Shown: piece after piece, positions 1-6,622 of the stretch
Layout of the letters: the number at the start of each line of letters is the position of its first letter
Numbering within the stretch: the first letter of the stretch is position 1
NCBI GenBank assembly: GCA_035650655.1
Contig: DASRHG010000026.1
Span: 1-14,292, forward strand
Length of the DNA: 14,292 bases
Reading direction: 5' to 3'
Source: DASRHG01 sp035650655
Lineage (GTDB): Bacteria > Desulfobacterota > Binatia > DP-6
Position numbers and translations under genes: made by a program
Notes under the pieces: generated by a model
What the model was told of the DNA's origin: nothing
What the model saw: only the letters and a program-made list of their open reading frames with translations
The model's database searches: none

Positions 1-1164
1 ACGCTCGACTACGTGCTCCGGGACATGCGCGACCCCGAGGGTGGCTTCTACTCGGCCACCGACGCCGACAGCGAGGGCGAGGAGGGAAAGTACTTCCTCT
101 GGACGCCCGCGGAGGTCGCGCACGTCGTGCCGGCCGAGGACGTGGAGCTCGTGTGCCGCTACTGGGACATCTCCGAGGACGGCAACTTCGAGGGGAAAAG
201 CATCGCCCACGTGACGCTCGACGTCGCGCAGGTCGCGCGCATGTTCGGACGGACGACCGAGGACGCGGCGGAGGCGATCGAGCGCGCGCGCGTCGCGCTC
301 CGCACGCGGCGCGCCGAGCGCGTGCCGCCGTTGCGCGACGAGAAGGTCCTCACCAGCTGGAACGCCCTCATGATCGGCACGCTCGCCGAGGCCGGCCGGG
401 TGCTCGGCGAGCGGCGCTTCGTCGACGCCGCTGCCCGCGCCGCGAAGTTCGTGTGGACGCGGCTGCGGAGCGACGGGAAGCTGCTGCACGTGTGGACGGC
501 AGGGATGGCGAAGCACGGGGCGTACCTCGACGATCACGCGTTCCTCGCCGACGCCTTCGTCGACCTGTACGAGGCGACGGGCGATCGCACCCACCTGGCG
601 CGTGCCCGCGCCCTCGTCGATGCCGTCGACGCCCGCTTCCACGACGACGTCGCCGGCGGGTACTTCTTCACCGCCCACGACGAGGAGCGGCTGATCGCGC
701 GGGCGAAGAGCGGCGGGGACGGCTCCATCCCGTCCGGCAACGCCGTGATGGCGCACGTCCTGCTCCGCCTCCACCACCTGACGGGCGACGAGGGACATCG
801 GGCCCGCGCCGAGGAGATCCTGCGCCTCTACCACGACGAGGCGGCCGAGAATCCCTTCGCCTACACGACCTATCTCGAAGCGCTCGAGATGTGTGTCCGC
901 GGGCCGACCGAGGTGATCGTCGTGACGCCGCCCGGGGCGGAGGACGCCGTCCTCTGGGAGGCAGTGCGTGAGGCGTATCTCCCGCACCGGGTTCTCGTCG
1001 CGACGACGGCGGGCGACGACGAGCCGCTCGCGCCGGCGCGCGACCGCCCGGCCGTCGGCGGCCGTGCGACGGCCTACGTCTGCCGCGGCTTCACCTGCTC
1101 CGCGCCCGTCACCGAGCCCGCGGCGCTGCGGCCGCTGCTCGGCACGGCAGGCGAGGGCGGCTGA
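1..1164 (+). CDS. YyaL/SPATA20-type thioredoxin-domain protein, C-terminal part (5' end outside window)
   Basis: The reading frame is open from base 1 and ends at the TGA of 1162-1164, so 387 residues are visible and no true start is present. The family (DUF255, YyaL in Bacillus, SPATA20 in animals) is usually near 700 residues: an N-terminal thioredoxin-like domain followed by an alpha/alpha-barrel resembling six-hairpin glycosidases. Only the barrel is seen. Family-like landmarks are GGFYSATDADSEGEEGKYF near the left edge, DEKVLTSWNALMI, KHGAYLDDHAFL, SGNAVMAH, and a closing YVCRGFTCSAPV with its two cysteines. The molecular function of the family is not settled; redox and sugar-epimerase-like roles have been suggested. 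It converges on the enoyl-CoA hydratase gene with only 20 bases between stops. Family assignment is secure, function is not. Confidence 0.9.
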   Translation, partial: TLDYVLRDMRDPEGGFYSATDADSEGEEGKYFLWTPAEVAHVVPAEDVELVCRYWDISEDGNFEGKSIAHVTLDVAQVARMFGRTTEDAAEAIERARVALRTRRAERVPPLRDEKVLTSWNALMIGTLAEAGRVLGERRFVDAAARAAKFVWTRLRSDGKLLHVWTAGMAKHGAYLDDHAFLADAFVDLYEATGDRTHLARARALVDAVDARFHDDVAGGYFFTAHDEERLIARAKSGGDGSIPSGNAVMAHVLLRLHHLTGDEGHRARAEEILRLYHDEAAENPFAYTTYLEALEMCVRGPTEVIVVTPPGAEDAVLWEAVREAYLPHRVLVATTAGDDEPLAPARDRPAVGGRATAYVCRGFTCSAPVTEPAALRPLLGTAGEGG

Positions 1165-1175
1165 CGTCCGGCGTC

Positions 1176-1190
1176 CGCTAGCAGCTAGCG
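1176..1190. terminator. Perfect inverted repeat between convergent genes
   Basis: CGCTAGC and GCTAGCG flank a single central A, giving 7-bp arms between two convergent genes. The right arm covers the TAG stop of the enoyl-CoA hydratase gene (1185-1187). The position suits a bidirectional terminator, but there is no T run on either side and a one-base loop cannot form without opening inner pairs. A protein-binding palindrome is equally possible. Confidence 0.3.
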
Positions 1191-1955
1191 TCCCCGGAAG
1201 AGGGGGGCGCGGCGCTCGCGCTGCGCGCGCAGCCCCTCCTGCGCGTCCTCGCTCGTCCGTACGCGGTCCGCGAGCGCGTCGAGGTCGTCGCGCCGCAGGC
1301 CTGGGGTCGCGGTCCGGCGCTGGACGAACGCCTTCATCGCGCGGATCGACAGCGGCGCGTTGTGCGCGATCACGCGCGCCAGCTCCGCGACGGCCTGGTC
1401 GAGGTCGGCCGCCGCCACGACCCGGTTCACGAGCCCCAGGGCGAGGGCCGTCTCGGCCCCGACCGGCTCGCCGGTGAACAGCATCTCCTTCGTCGCGCCG
1501 GCGCCGATCGCGTCGACGAGCTTCCAGGTGAGCCCGACCGGCACCGCGATGCCGATGCGCGCAAGCGGCATCGCGAAGCGCGCGGTCTCGGTCGCGATGC
1601 GGAGATCGCAGTGAAGGGCCAGCTCGCAGCCCCCGGCGACGGCGTCGCCGTGAACCGCGGCGATCGTCGGCAGCGGGCACGCTTCGAGCGCTTCGAGCGC
1701 GCGCTCGAGGGCTTGGAGGTCGACGGCGCCCGCGGCACGCTGCGCCTCCAACTCGCGGAGATCCATCCCTGCGCAGAACGCGGCGCCGTTCCCCCGCACG
1801 ACGACGATCCGGACGTCCGGGGCGCGCCCGACGTCGTCGACGATCGCGCGGAAGCGGTCGACCATCGACGTCGTGAGCGCGTTCCGCTTCTCGGGGCGGT
1901 TCAGCGTGATCGTGCAGACGTGGTCGTCGGTGCGGACGAGGATCTCATCGGGCAT
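1185..1955 (-). CDS. Enoyl-CoA hydratase/isomerase (crotonase) family protein lacking one catalytic Glu
   Basis: 256 residues, the normal length for a soluble crotonase-fold protein. The N-terminal LNRPEKRNALT, the CoA/oxyanion-hole segment GAAFCAGMDLRE (about 58-69) and AVHGDAVAGGCELAL (about 100-114) are typical. Crotonase hydratases use two glutamates. The first is present as Glu111 in GGCELAL. The second, normally in a PE pair after the FxxPE motif, is replaced by Leu131 (FAMPLARIG). The protein may therefore act as an isomerase, a hydrolase-like variant or an acyl-CoA binding protein rather than a classical hydratase; this is inference from alignment memory. The ATG directly abuts the TAG of the upstream glyoxalase II-like gene, and AAGGA lies in front of it, so the two are very likely co-transcribed and translationally coupled. 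Confidence 0.88.
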   Translation of the reverse strand: MPDEILVRTDDHVCTITLNRPEKRNALTTSMVDRFRAIVDDVGRAPDVRIVVVRGNGAAFCAGMDLRELEAQRAAGAVDLQALERALEALEACPLPTIAAVHGDAVAGGCELALHCDLRIATETARFAMPLARIGIAVPVGLTWKLVDAIGAGATKEMLFTGEPVGAETALALGLVNRVVAAADLDQAVAELARVIAHNAPLSIRAMKAFVQRRTATPGLRRDDLDALADRVRTSEDAQEGLRAQRERRAPLFRGR

Positions 1956-2735
1956 CTAGAAGTCGTCCTTCAGCTTTCGCACCGCCGCGAAGAGCGCGAT
2001 CGGGTCGTTCGCCGGGACGCTGGGGACGCGCTTCCGGACCGACGCCTGGAGCTCCGGGCTGTCCATGCGGAGGAACGGGTTCGTCGCCTTCTCCTCGGCG
2101 AGCGTGCTCGGCACCGTCGGCTTCCCGTCGCGGCGGAGCGCCTCGACGGTCGCGAGCTTCGTCGCGAGCGCGCGGTTGCCGGGCTCGAGCATGGCGGCGA
2201 AGCGGAGGTTCTTCTCCGTGTACTCGTGCCCGCAGTAGACGCGCGTGTCGGCCGGGAGCGCCGTCAGCTTCGCAAGCGAGCGGCTCATCTGCCCGGCGTC
2301 GCCTTCGAAGAGGCGGCCGCAGCCGCCGGCGAAGAGCGTGTCCCCCGTGAAGACGGCCCGCGCGTCGGGGAAGTGGTAGGCGACGTGCCCGCTCGTGTGC
2401 GCCGGGATCGTGATCACGCGCCCGCGAACCGTTCCGAACGCAACCGGGTCGCCGTCCCGGATCCGGTCGGTGATGCCCGGGATCCGGGGTGCGTCCTCCG
2501 CCGACCCCCAGACGCGGAGCCCCGGCACCGCCGCGAGCAGGTCGCGGTTCCCACCCACGTGGTCGAAGTGGTGGTGGGTCGCGAGGACGGCGACGAGCCG
2601 GACGCTCCGGCGGCGGACTTCGTCGAGGACCGGCGCGGCTTCGGCGCAGTCGACGATCGCCGCCTCGCGGGTCGCGCCGTCGATCAGGAGGTAGGCGTAG
2701 TTGTCCGACAGCTGGGGAATCGGAACGACGTCCAC
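1956..2735 (-). CDS. gloB: Glyoxalase II-like metallo-beta-lactamase-fold hydrolase (hydroxyacylglutathione hydrolase family)
   Basis: 259 residues from a GTG start. Family role: hydrolysis of S-lactoylglutathione (or a related thioester) to lactate in methylglyoxal detoxification, cytoplasmic, with a binuclear metal site. The metal ligands are visible: THHHFDH (residues 53-59), His113 in PAHTSGH, Asp132 in FTGDTLF and His170 in YCGHEYT. GGCGRLFEGDAGQM and CGHEYTEKNLRFA are characteristic of glyoxalase II rather than of other MBL-fold enzymes, and the C-terminal helical glutathione-binding region is present (NPFLR near residue 220). The start is chosen because VVPIPQLSDNYAYLL is the conserved N-terminus. 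It begins 16 bases after the coiled-coil gene and its stop touches the next ATG. Whether the lineage uses glutathione or another thiol cannot be seen. Confidence 0.9.
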   Translation of the reverse strand: MDVVPIPQLSDNYAYLLIDGATREAAIVDCAEAAPVLDEVRRRSVRLVAVLATHHHFDHVGGNRDLLAAVPGLRVWGSAEDAPRIPGITDRIRDGDPVAFGTVRGRVITIPAHTSGHVAYHFPDARAVFTGDTLFAGGCGRLFEGDAGQMSRSLAKLTALPADTRVYCGHEYTEKNLRFAAMLEPGNRALATKLATVEALRRDGKPTVPSTLAEEKATNPFLRMDSPELQASVRKRVPSVPANDPIALFAAVRKLKDDF

Positions 2736-2751
2736 GAGGGGTGGATTTCCC

Positions 2752-3585
2752 CTAGTCGTCGAGCGTGGTCAAGGCTGGCGCGACGGGCTCGGCGAGCGGC
2801 GGGCTGGCGGGGATTGACGGCCCCCGCTGCTCGAGCCGGAAGAGCCGCTCCCGCAAGCCGGCCGTCTCGACCGCCCGGGCAAGCTGCTCCTTCGTGACGT
2901 CGGTGAGCCGGGCCTCGAGGCGGGCGATGCGATCGCGGAATCCCGCGAGCTCCCCGGCGCGCGCGATCTGCTCCTTGCTGTTGTCGACGACCCGGCCTTC
3001 CATCCGCGTGAGCCGCTCGCGCAGCGCGCCGAGCTCGCCGAGCTTCGTGCCCACCTCGCGGCCGAGGTCGGTGAGCCGCTGGTCGATCCGCTCGAGGCGC
3101 TGGCGGACGTCGTCGGCGTCGAGCGTCTCCTGGGCGGCCTCGCGCGTGAGCTCCGCGATCCGTCGTTCGAGGTGCTGGAGTCGGACGCCGAGCTCCTCGG
3201 CGCGCGCCGCCGCGGCGGACGCCCGTTCCCCCGCGCCGGACGCGATCGCCTGGAGCGGCGCGACGACTTCGCGGATCCCCTCCTTGGGGACGTCGGCGAG
3301 GCGGTTCTCGAGCGCGCGCACGCGGTCGCGCACGCGCTCGACGTCGCGTCGGAGCGTCACCGCGACCCGGTTGAGCAGGACGTCGAGCCGCTCGCCGAGC
3401 CGTTCCTCGGCAGCCGCCACGAGCGTCACGATCTGCTCCTCGACGCTGCGTCCGACGTCGATCAGCCGGCGCTGCACGCCCTCGCCGAGGACGAGCGCCT
3501 GTCCGACGAGCGCCTTGCCGCGATCCGCGAGGATGTCCTGGAGCGTCGCGAGCCGCCCGCGCGGCTCCTCCTTCGTGCGTCCCAT
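2752..3585 (-). CDS. Coiled-coil protein with 28-residue (four-heptad) repeats
   Basis: 277 residues, no signal peptide, no membrane segment, and no enzyme motif that I recognise. Residues 1-80 are helical with an LGERLDVLLNRVAVTLRRDVE segment; most of 80-255 reads as heptad-patterned, charged coiled coil. Two consecutive 28-residue units are clear: 188-215 starts LRERLTRMEGRVVDNSKEQI and 216-243 starts FRDRIARLEARLTDVTKEQL, followed by a third partial unit at 244-254 (LRERLFRLEQR). A weaker copy, ENRLADVPKEGI, lies at 93-104. The tail (255-277) is Pro/Ala-rich and probably disordered. The ATG overlaps the TGA of the FIST gene by one base (TGATG), so translation is almost certainly coupled to it. 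A scaffold or multimerising partner of the FIST protein is a reasonable inference; homology to polar-granule or chromosome-associated coiled coils is not shown. Confidence 0.82.
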   Translation of the reverse strand: MGRTKEEPRGRLATLQDILADRGKALVGQALVLGEGVQRRLIDVGRSVEEQIVTLVAAAEERLGERLDVLLNRVAVTLRRDVERVRDRVRALENRLADVPKEGIREVVAPLQAIASGAGERASAAAARAEELGVRLQHLERRIAELTREAAQETLDADDVRQRLERIDQRLTDLGREVGTKLGELGALRERLTRMEGRVVDNSKEQIARAGELAGFRDRIARLEARLTDVTKEQLARAVETAGLRERLFRLEQRGPSIPASPPLAEPVAPALTTLDD

Positions 3586-4757
3586 CACCCCTCCTTCGCT
3601 CCTTCCGCAGGCCCGAGCAGCACGAGCACTCCCGTGTACTGGTGCAGCCGCGGCGCGCCGCCGCCGGGCGCGATCTCGGCGCCGCTCGAGAAGCCGGCGA
3701 CGGGAAGCGCCCCGAACTGCTGGCGGATGTAGGCCGTGTCCAGTCCGGGAACCCCGTAGAACCCACGCCCGCGTCCGATGCAGTTCACGTACAGTCCGCC
3801 CGCTGGCGCGGCATCCCCCCACGCCGCCGACTGCGTCGCGAGCAGACGTTGCAGATCCTCGCGCGCGCCGTTCGGATCGCGGACGCCGAAGAAGAGCTCC
3901 TCCCCTTCCTCGACGAGCGCGCCGACGACGAGCGCCCCTCGGTGCGGGTCGAGCCCGACGAGATGCCGGGCGACGAACTCGCCCTCGCCGACCGGCAGCC
4001 CGACCAGGACGACGGACAGCGCCCGACGCGGCTCCTGCAGGAGCGGCGCCGGCACGACGGCGGCGAACGCCTCGTACGCCGGCCGTCCGTCGAGCGCGAA
4101 CACGACGTTGCCGCGCGCCTCGGTGATCCGGTGCACGCGCCCCACGCGCCGGACGGCGTGCGTCACGCCGACGGTCGCGTGGAAGTCGCCCGCCAGCGCC
4201 ACGCCCGCGACCGCGCGCGACGAAGTGGCGTTCCCGGCGAACACCGACACCTCGCCGACGCTCCCGTTCTCGGAGGCGCCTCCGCCGACGACCGTCACGC
4301 CGGGCAACCGCCGGCGGAGGCCCGCGAGCAGCGGCTCCGGGTGCACGTTGTAGGAGTCGGTGAACAGCAAGAGGAGCCGGTCGCGGCCGTCGAGATCGCC
4401 GACCGCGTCCGCCACCTCGTCCGCGATCCGCTCGCTGCCGCGAGCGAGCGGGACGAAGAAACGGCGGCTCGCGAGACCGCCCGCCATCGCGAGGACGGCG
4501 ACCGCCGGGCCGGCCTCGACCTCCTGGTCGTCCGCGAGCACCCCGGCGGCGCTGCATCCGACCACCTCTTTGGTGCCGCACACCTCGCCGGCCGTCCGCG
4601 TGACGGCCGTGAACCCCGGACCGTGGGCGGTCGTGGCGAAGACGAGGAGCACGTCCGCGCGGGGGACGCCGGCCGAGCGCATCGCAGCGGTCGCGGCATC
4701 GGCCGCAGCCCGGGCCGAGTCCCGATCTGTGGACAGTCCCACGCCTATCCGGAGCAC
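3585..4757 (-). CDS. FIST domain sensory protein (FIST_N plus FIST_C)
   Basis: 390 residues from GTG 4757. FIST domains are sensory modules thought to bind small ligands such as amino acids and usually occur alone or fused to signalling outputs; no output domain is fused here. FIST_N features: the opening LRIGVGLSTDRDS, alternating strands such as VLLVFATTAHG, and the glycine-cysteine turn VVGCSAAGVL (residues 65-73). FIST_C features: GGLYVNCIGRGRGFYGVPG and FGALPVAGFSSGAEIAPGGG near the end. The frame extends upstream to TTG codons at 4808 and 4812, but GTG 4757 has a good Shine-Dalgarno (GGAGAAGAG, 4761-4769, GGAG eight bases from the start) and begins exactly at the domain. The TGA overlaps the ATG of the coiled-coil gene. 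Confidence 0.87.
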   Translation of the reverse strand: MLRIGVGLSTDRDSARAAADAATAAMRSAGVPRADVLLVFATTAHGPGFTAVTRTAGEVCGTKEVVGCSAAGVLADDQEVEAGPAVAVLAMAGGLASRRFFVPLARGSERIADEVADAVGDLDGRDRLLLLFTDSYNVHPEPLLAGLRRRLPGVTVVGGGASENGSVGEVSVFAGNATSSRAVAGVALAGDFHATVGVTHAVRRVGRVHRITEARGNVVFALDGRPAYEAFAAVVPAPLLQEPRRALSVVLVGLPVGEGEFVARHLVGLDPHRGALVVGALVEEGEELFFGVRDPNGAREDLQRLLATQSAAWGDAAPAGGLYVNCIGRGRGFYGVPGLDTAYIRQQFGALPVAGFSSGAEIAPGGGAPRLHQYTGVLVLLGPAEGAKEG

Positions 4758-4760
4758 GAA

Positions 4761-4769
4761 CTCTTCTCC
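4761..4769 (-). promoter_or_regulatory. Ribosome binding site fixing the FIST start
   Basis: GGAGAAGAG on the minus strand, with its GGAG eight bases before GTG 4757. No comparable site precedes the upstream in-frame TTG codons at 4808 and 4812, so this site decides the start. Confidence 0.6.
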
Positions 4770-4826
4770 GGCGCGGCCACGCGGTCGCGCGGACGCCCCC
4801 CGCACCAATCAACGACGCTCGGCCTG

Positions 4827-4855
4827 GTTAGAGCAAGGGCGCGGGCAAATTTCAA
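4827..4855 (-). promoter_or_regulatory. Putative sigma70-type promoter of the FIST operon
   Basis: On the minus strand TTGAAA (4850-4855, five of six to TTGACA), a 17-base spacer, then TCTAAC (4827-4832, four of six to TATAAT). Transcription would start near 4820, about 60 bases before GTG 4757. It lies in an AT-richer pocket right after the M20 peptidase stop, which supports an independent FIST transcription unit. No start site data are visible. Confidence 0.45.
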
Positions 4856-4883
4856 CTCGCTGCGGTGGAAAAAACCCCGCGCG

Positions 4884-6398
4884 TCACCGCCGACCGCTCG
4901 AGCCGAGCGTGCGGAGGAGCTCGGAGAGCCGCTCGACGCCGCCGCGCAGGTTCTCGACCGAGATCCGCTCGTTCACGCCGTGCACCGCCTTCTCGTCGTC
5001 GTCGGCGAGGATGAACGGCACGAAGCCGTAGCTCGCGATGCCCCGCTCGCGGAAGTAGTGGCTGTCGGTGAAGCCCGGGATCACGCTCGGGACCACCGGC
5101 GCCCCGCCGAGCATGGTCGCCGCCATGCGCCGCACGGCCGCCACGAGCGCGGAGTTCGAGTCCGAGGACGAAGAGGGGAAGGAGAGGAGCGGCTCGATCC
5201 GGATCGAGTCGTCGCCGATCACGTCGCGGAGGAGCGCCAGGAAGTCGGCCGGCCGCTCGCCGGGGAGGAGGCGGCAGTCGAGCTCGGCCGCGGCGTCGGC
5301 GGGAATCACGTTCGTCTTCACGCCCGCTTGGAGGACGGTCGGGGTGATCGTGTTCCGTACGAGGGCGTTCTGGAGCGAGTTGCGCGTGAACTCGGCGGTG
5401 AACGCCGGGTCCTCGAGCGCGCGGGCGAGGTGCCGCAGGTGCTCCCGCATGGGCGCGGGCTGCAACGGCGCGATCGCCGCGAAGTACTCCTCGACGGGAC
5501 GCGTGAGGTGCACCGCGGTCCGATAGCGGCGGAGCTTGTTGAGCGCGCGGACCAGCCGCGTGACCGCCGTCTGCGCCGGCGGCACCGACCCGTGCCCCGG
5601 CTCCCCGCGCGCGACGAGGCGAACCCAACAGGGCGTCTTCTCGGCGACCGCGACCTGCACGACCTTGACGAGCGCTCCGCTCGCCGACGGACGGAGGTGG
5701 ACGTGGTCGCCCTCGGTGAGGAGGAACTCCGCGTCGCCGAGGAGGTCCGGGCGATGCTCCACGAGCCACCCGGCCCCGGCCCGCCCACCCGTCTCCTCGT
5801 CCGCCGTCGCGAGCAGGATGAGGTCGCGGTCGAGGGCGACGCCGCGGCGCTTGAGCGCGAGGAGGGTCATCGCCTGAACCGCCGCGACGCCCTTGCAATC
5901 GAGCGCGCCGCGTCCGTTCACCCAGCCGGGCTCCCGGACGCCCCCGAACGGCGGCAGCCGCCACCCCCGCCCGTCGGCCGGAACGACGTCGAGGTGCGAG
6001 AGCAGGATGACGGCACGCGCCCCTCCCCGTCCCGGCAGCCGGGCGTAGAGGTTCCCGCGGCCGGGCGCCGACTCGAGCACCTGTGCGTCGACGCCGTCCG
6101 CGCGGAGCTTTCGCGCGAGCGCGTTCGCGGCCGCGACCTCGGCGCCCGGTGGGTTCGAGGTGTCCATGCGGATCAGGTCGGCGAGCAGGTCGGCAGTCTC
6201 CTCGCCGAGGGCGCGCCAGTCGGTGCCGCGCGCGCCCGCGCGCACCGCGCCGGCGAGCGCGAGCTGCGCGGCGAGCGCGACGAAAAGGCCTTGTTTCCAG
6301 GCGCGCGCGGAACGGCGTGCGCGGGAAGGCCGGGTTTTGCGCCACTTCCGGGGCCCCCCGCGCGCGAAGTCCGCGTCCGACGCGGATTCCCGGCGCAC
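4884..6398 (-). CDS. M20 family zinc metallopeptidase (carboxypeptidase/deacylase), exported
   Basis: About 504 residues from GTG 6398. M20 enzymes remove C-terminal residues or deacylate peptides and amino acids with two zinc ions. Visible ligands and catalytic residues: His135 and Asp137 in LLSHLDVVPAD, the bridging Asp167 in GRGALDCKG, Glu201-Glu202 in ATADEETGG, Glu229 in LLTEGD, and a late His in VHGVNERIS. The lid/dimerisation domain contains GHGSVPP and NVIPADAAAELDCRLLPGE. A hydrophobic stretch GLFVALAAQLALAGAV followed by AxA-like VRAGA (residues 37-55) looks like a signal peptide or anchor, preceded by a long arginine-rich stretch. The start is uncertain: GTG 6398 and GTG 6410 are the only near in-frame options and neither has a Shine-Dalgarno. 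The gene may be transcribed from rlmE or on its own. Substrate unknown. Confidence 0.88.
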   Translation of the reverse strand: MRRESASDADFARGGPRKWRKTRPSRARRSARAWKQGLFVALAAQLALAGAVRAGARGTDWRALGEETADLLADLIRMDTSNPPGAEVAAANALARKLRADGVDAQVLESAPGRGNLYARLPGRGGARAVILLSHLDVVPADGRGWRLPPFGGVREPGWVNGRGALDCKGVAAVQAMTLLALKRRGVALDRDLILLATADEETGGRAGAGWLVEHRPDLLGDAEFLLTEGDHVHLRPSASGALVKVVQVAVAEKTPCWVRLVARGEPGHGSVPPAQTAVTRLVRALNKLRRYRTAVHLTRPVEEYFAAIAPLQPAPMREHLRHLARALEDPAFTAEFTRNSLQNALVRNTITPTVLQAGVKTNVIPADAAAELDCRLLPGERPADFLALLRDVIGDDSIRIEPLLSFPSSSSDSNSALVAAVRRMAATMLGGAPVVPSVIPGFTDSHYFRERGIASYGFVPFILADDDEKAVHGVNERISVENLRGGVERLSELLRTLGSSGRR

Positions 6399-6568
6399 TG
6401 ACTTGTTCACACCGCGGAAGACAAGGCGAGATATGCGATCCCGAGATCGGATTCCGGCCCCGTTGCGAGCCTCCTCCGCGGAACTTTTTGCTGTGTTCTC
6501 CGTAGCTTCACGGGACTCGCCGAGATTCTTCCTCGGTTCCGGAAGAGGGGAGAGAGCGGCCGAGAAGC

Positions 6569-6595
6569 CGGGGAGGGCGACCGGACACCTCCCCG
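6569..6595 (-). terminator. GC-rich hairpin downstream of rlmE
   Basis: Eight perfectly paired bases, CGGGGAGG (6569-6576) and CCTCCCCG (6588-6595), around an 11-base loop, starting 28 bases past the rlmE stop on the minus strand. The downstream side is C/T-rich without a true U run, so it could be a weak intrinsic terminator, an mRNA 3' end stabiliser or a folding accident of GC-rich DNA. Confidence 0.35.
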
Positions 6596-6597
6596 CC

Positions 6598-6618
6598 GTC
6601 CACAGGTTGTCCACAGGT
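6598..6618. repeat. Tandem ten-base repeat with DnaA-box-like cores
   Basis: GTCCACAGGT occurs at 6598-6607 and 6609-6618, an 11-base period, about one helical turn. The second copy lies within TTGTCCACA (6607-6615), one mismatch from the DnaA box TTATCCACA. It sits a few bases past the rlmE stop. The repeat is plain in the sequence; DnaA binding is only a suggestion. Confidence 0.5.
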
Positions 6619-6622
6619 CCGC

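Larger units (their letters stand above)
6411..6622. other. 212-base intergenic region between rlmE and the M20 gene
   Basis: No coding frame with family resemblance is seen. The region is less GC-biased than its surroundings, with GAACTTTTT around 6480-6489 and GATATGCGATC around 6429-6439. It contains a strong hairpin (6569-6595), a tandem ten-base repeat (6598-6618) and a weak CCGAG/CTCGG stem around 6518-6535. It probably ends the rlmE transcript and carries the control region of the M20 gene, but I cannot pick a convincing promoter. Confidence 0.5.

Noticed and set aside
1362..2897. A 511-codon plus-strand open frame antisense to the crotonase and glyoxalase II-like genes
   Set aside because: Low-complexity Arg/Asp/Val composition and no motif; shadow of the minus-strand genes.
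2684..3766. A 360-codon minus-strand frame overlapping the coiled-coil gene
   Set aside because: Arg/Ala/Pro-rich shadow frame; the coiled-coil frame has heptads, 28-residue repeats and a coupled start.
4862..4880. GCGG(T)GG-AAAAAA-CCCCGC as an intrinsic terminator for the M20 gene
   Set aside because: The A/T run is the loop of the hairpin, not a tail after it, and one stem base is bulged.
4852..6345. A minus-strand frame beginning with an ATG at 6345 as an alternative start for the M20 protein
   Set aside because: It is in a different frame and lacks the M20 motifs; the true frame has no ATG near its N-terminus, only GTG codons at 6398 and 6410.
3642..6401. A 919-codon plus-strand open frame antisense to the FIST and M20 genes
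   Set aside because: Its translation is Arg/Glu/Ala/Val-rich without family motifs, and it is fully explained by the GC-biased third positions of the two minus-strand genes, which have clear catalytic and domain signatures.
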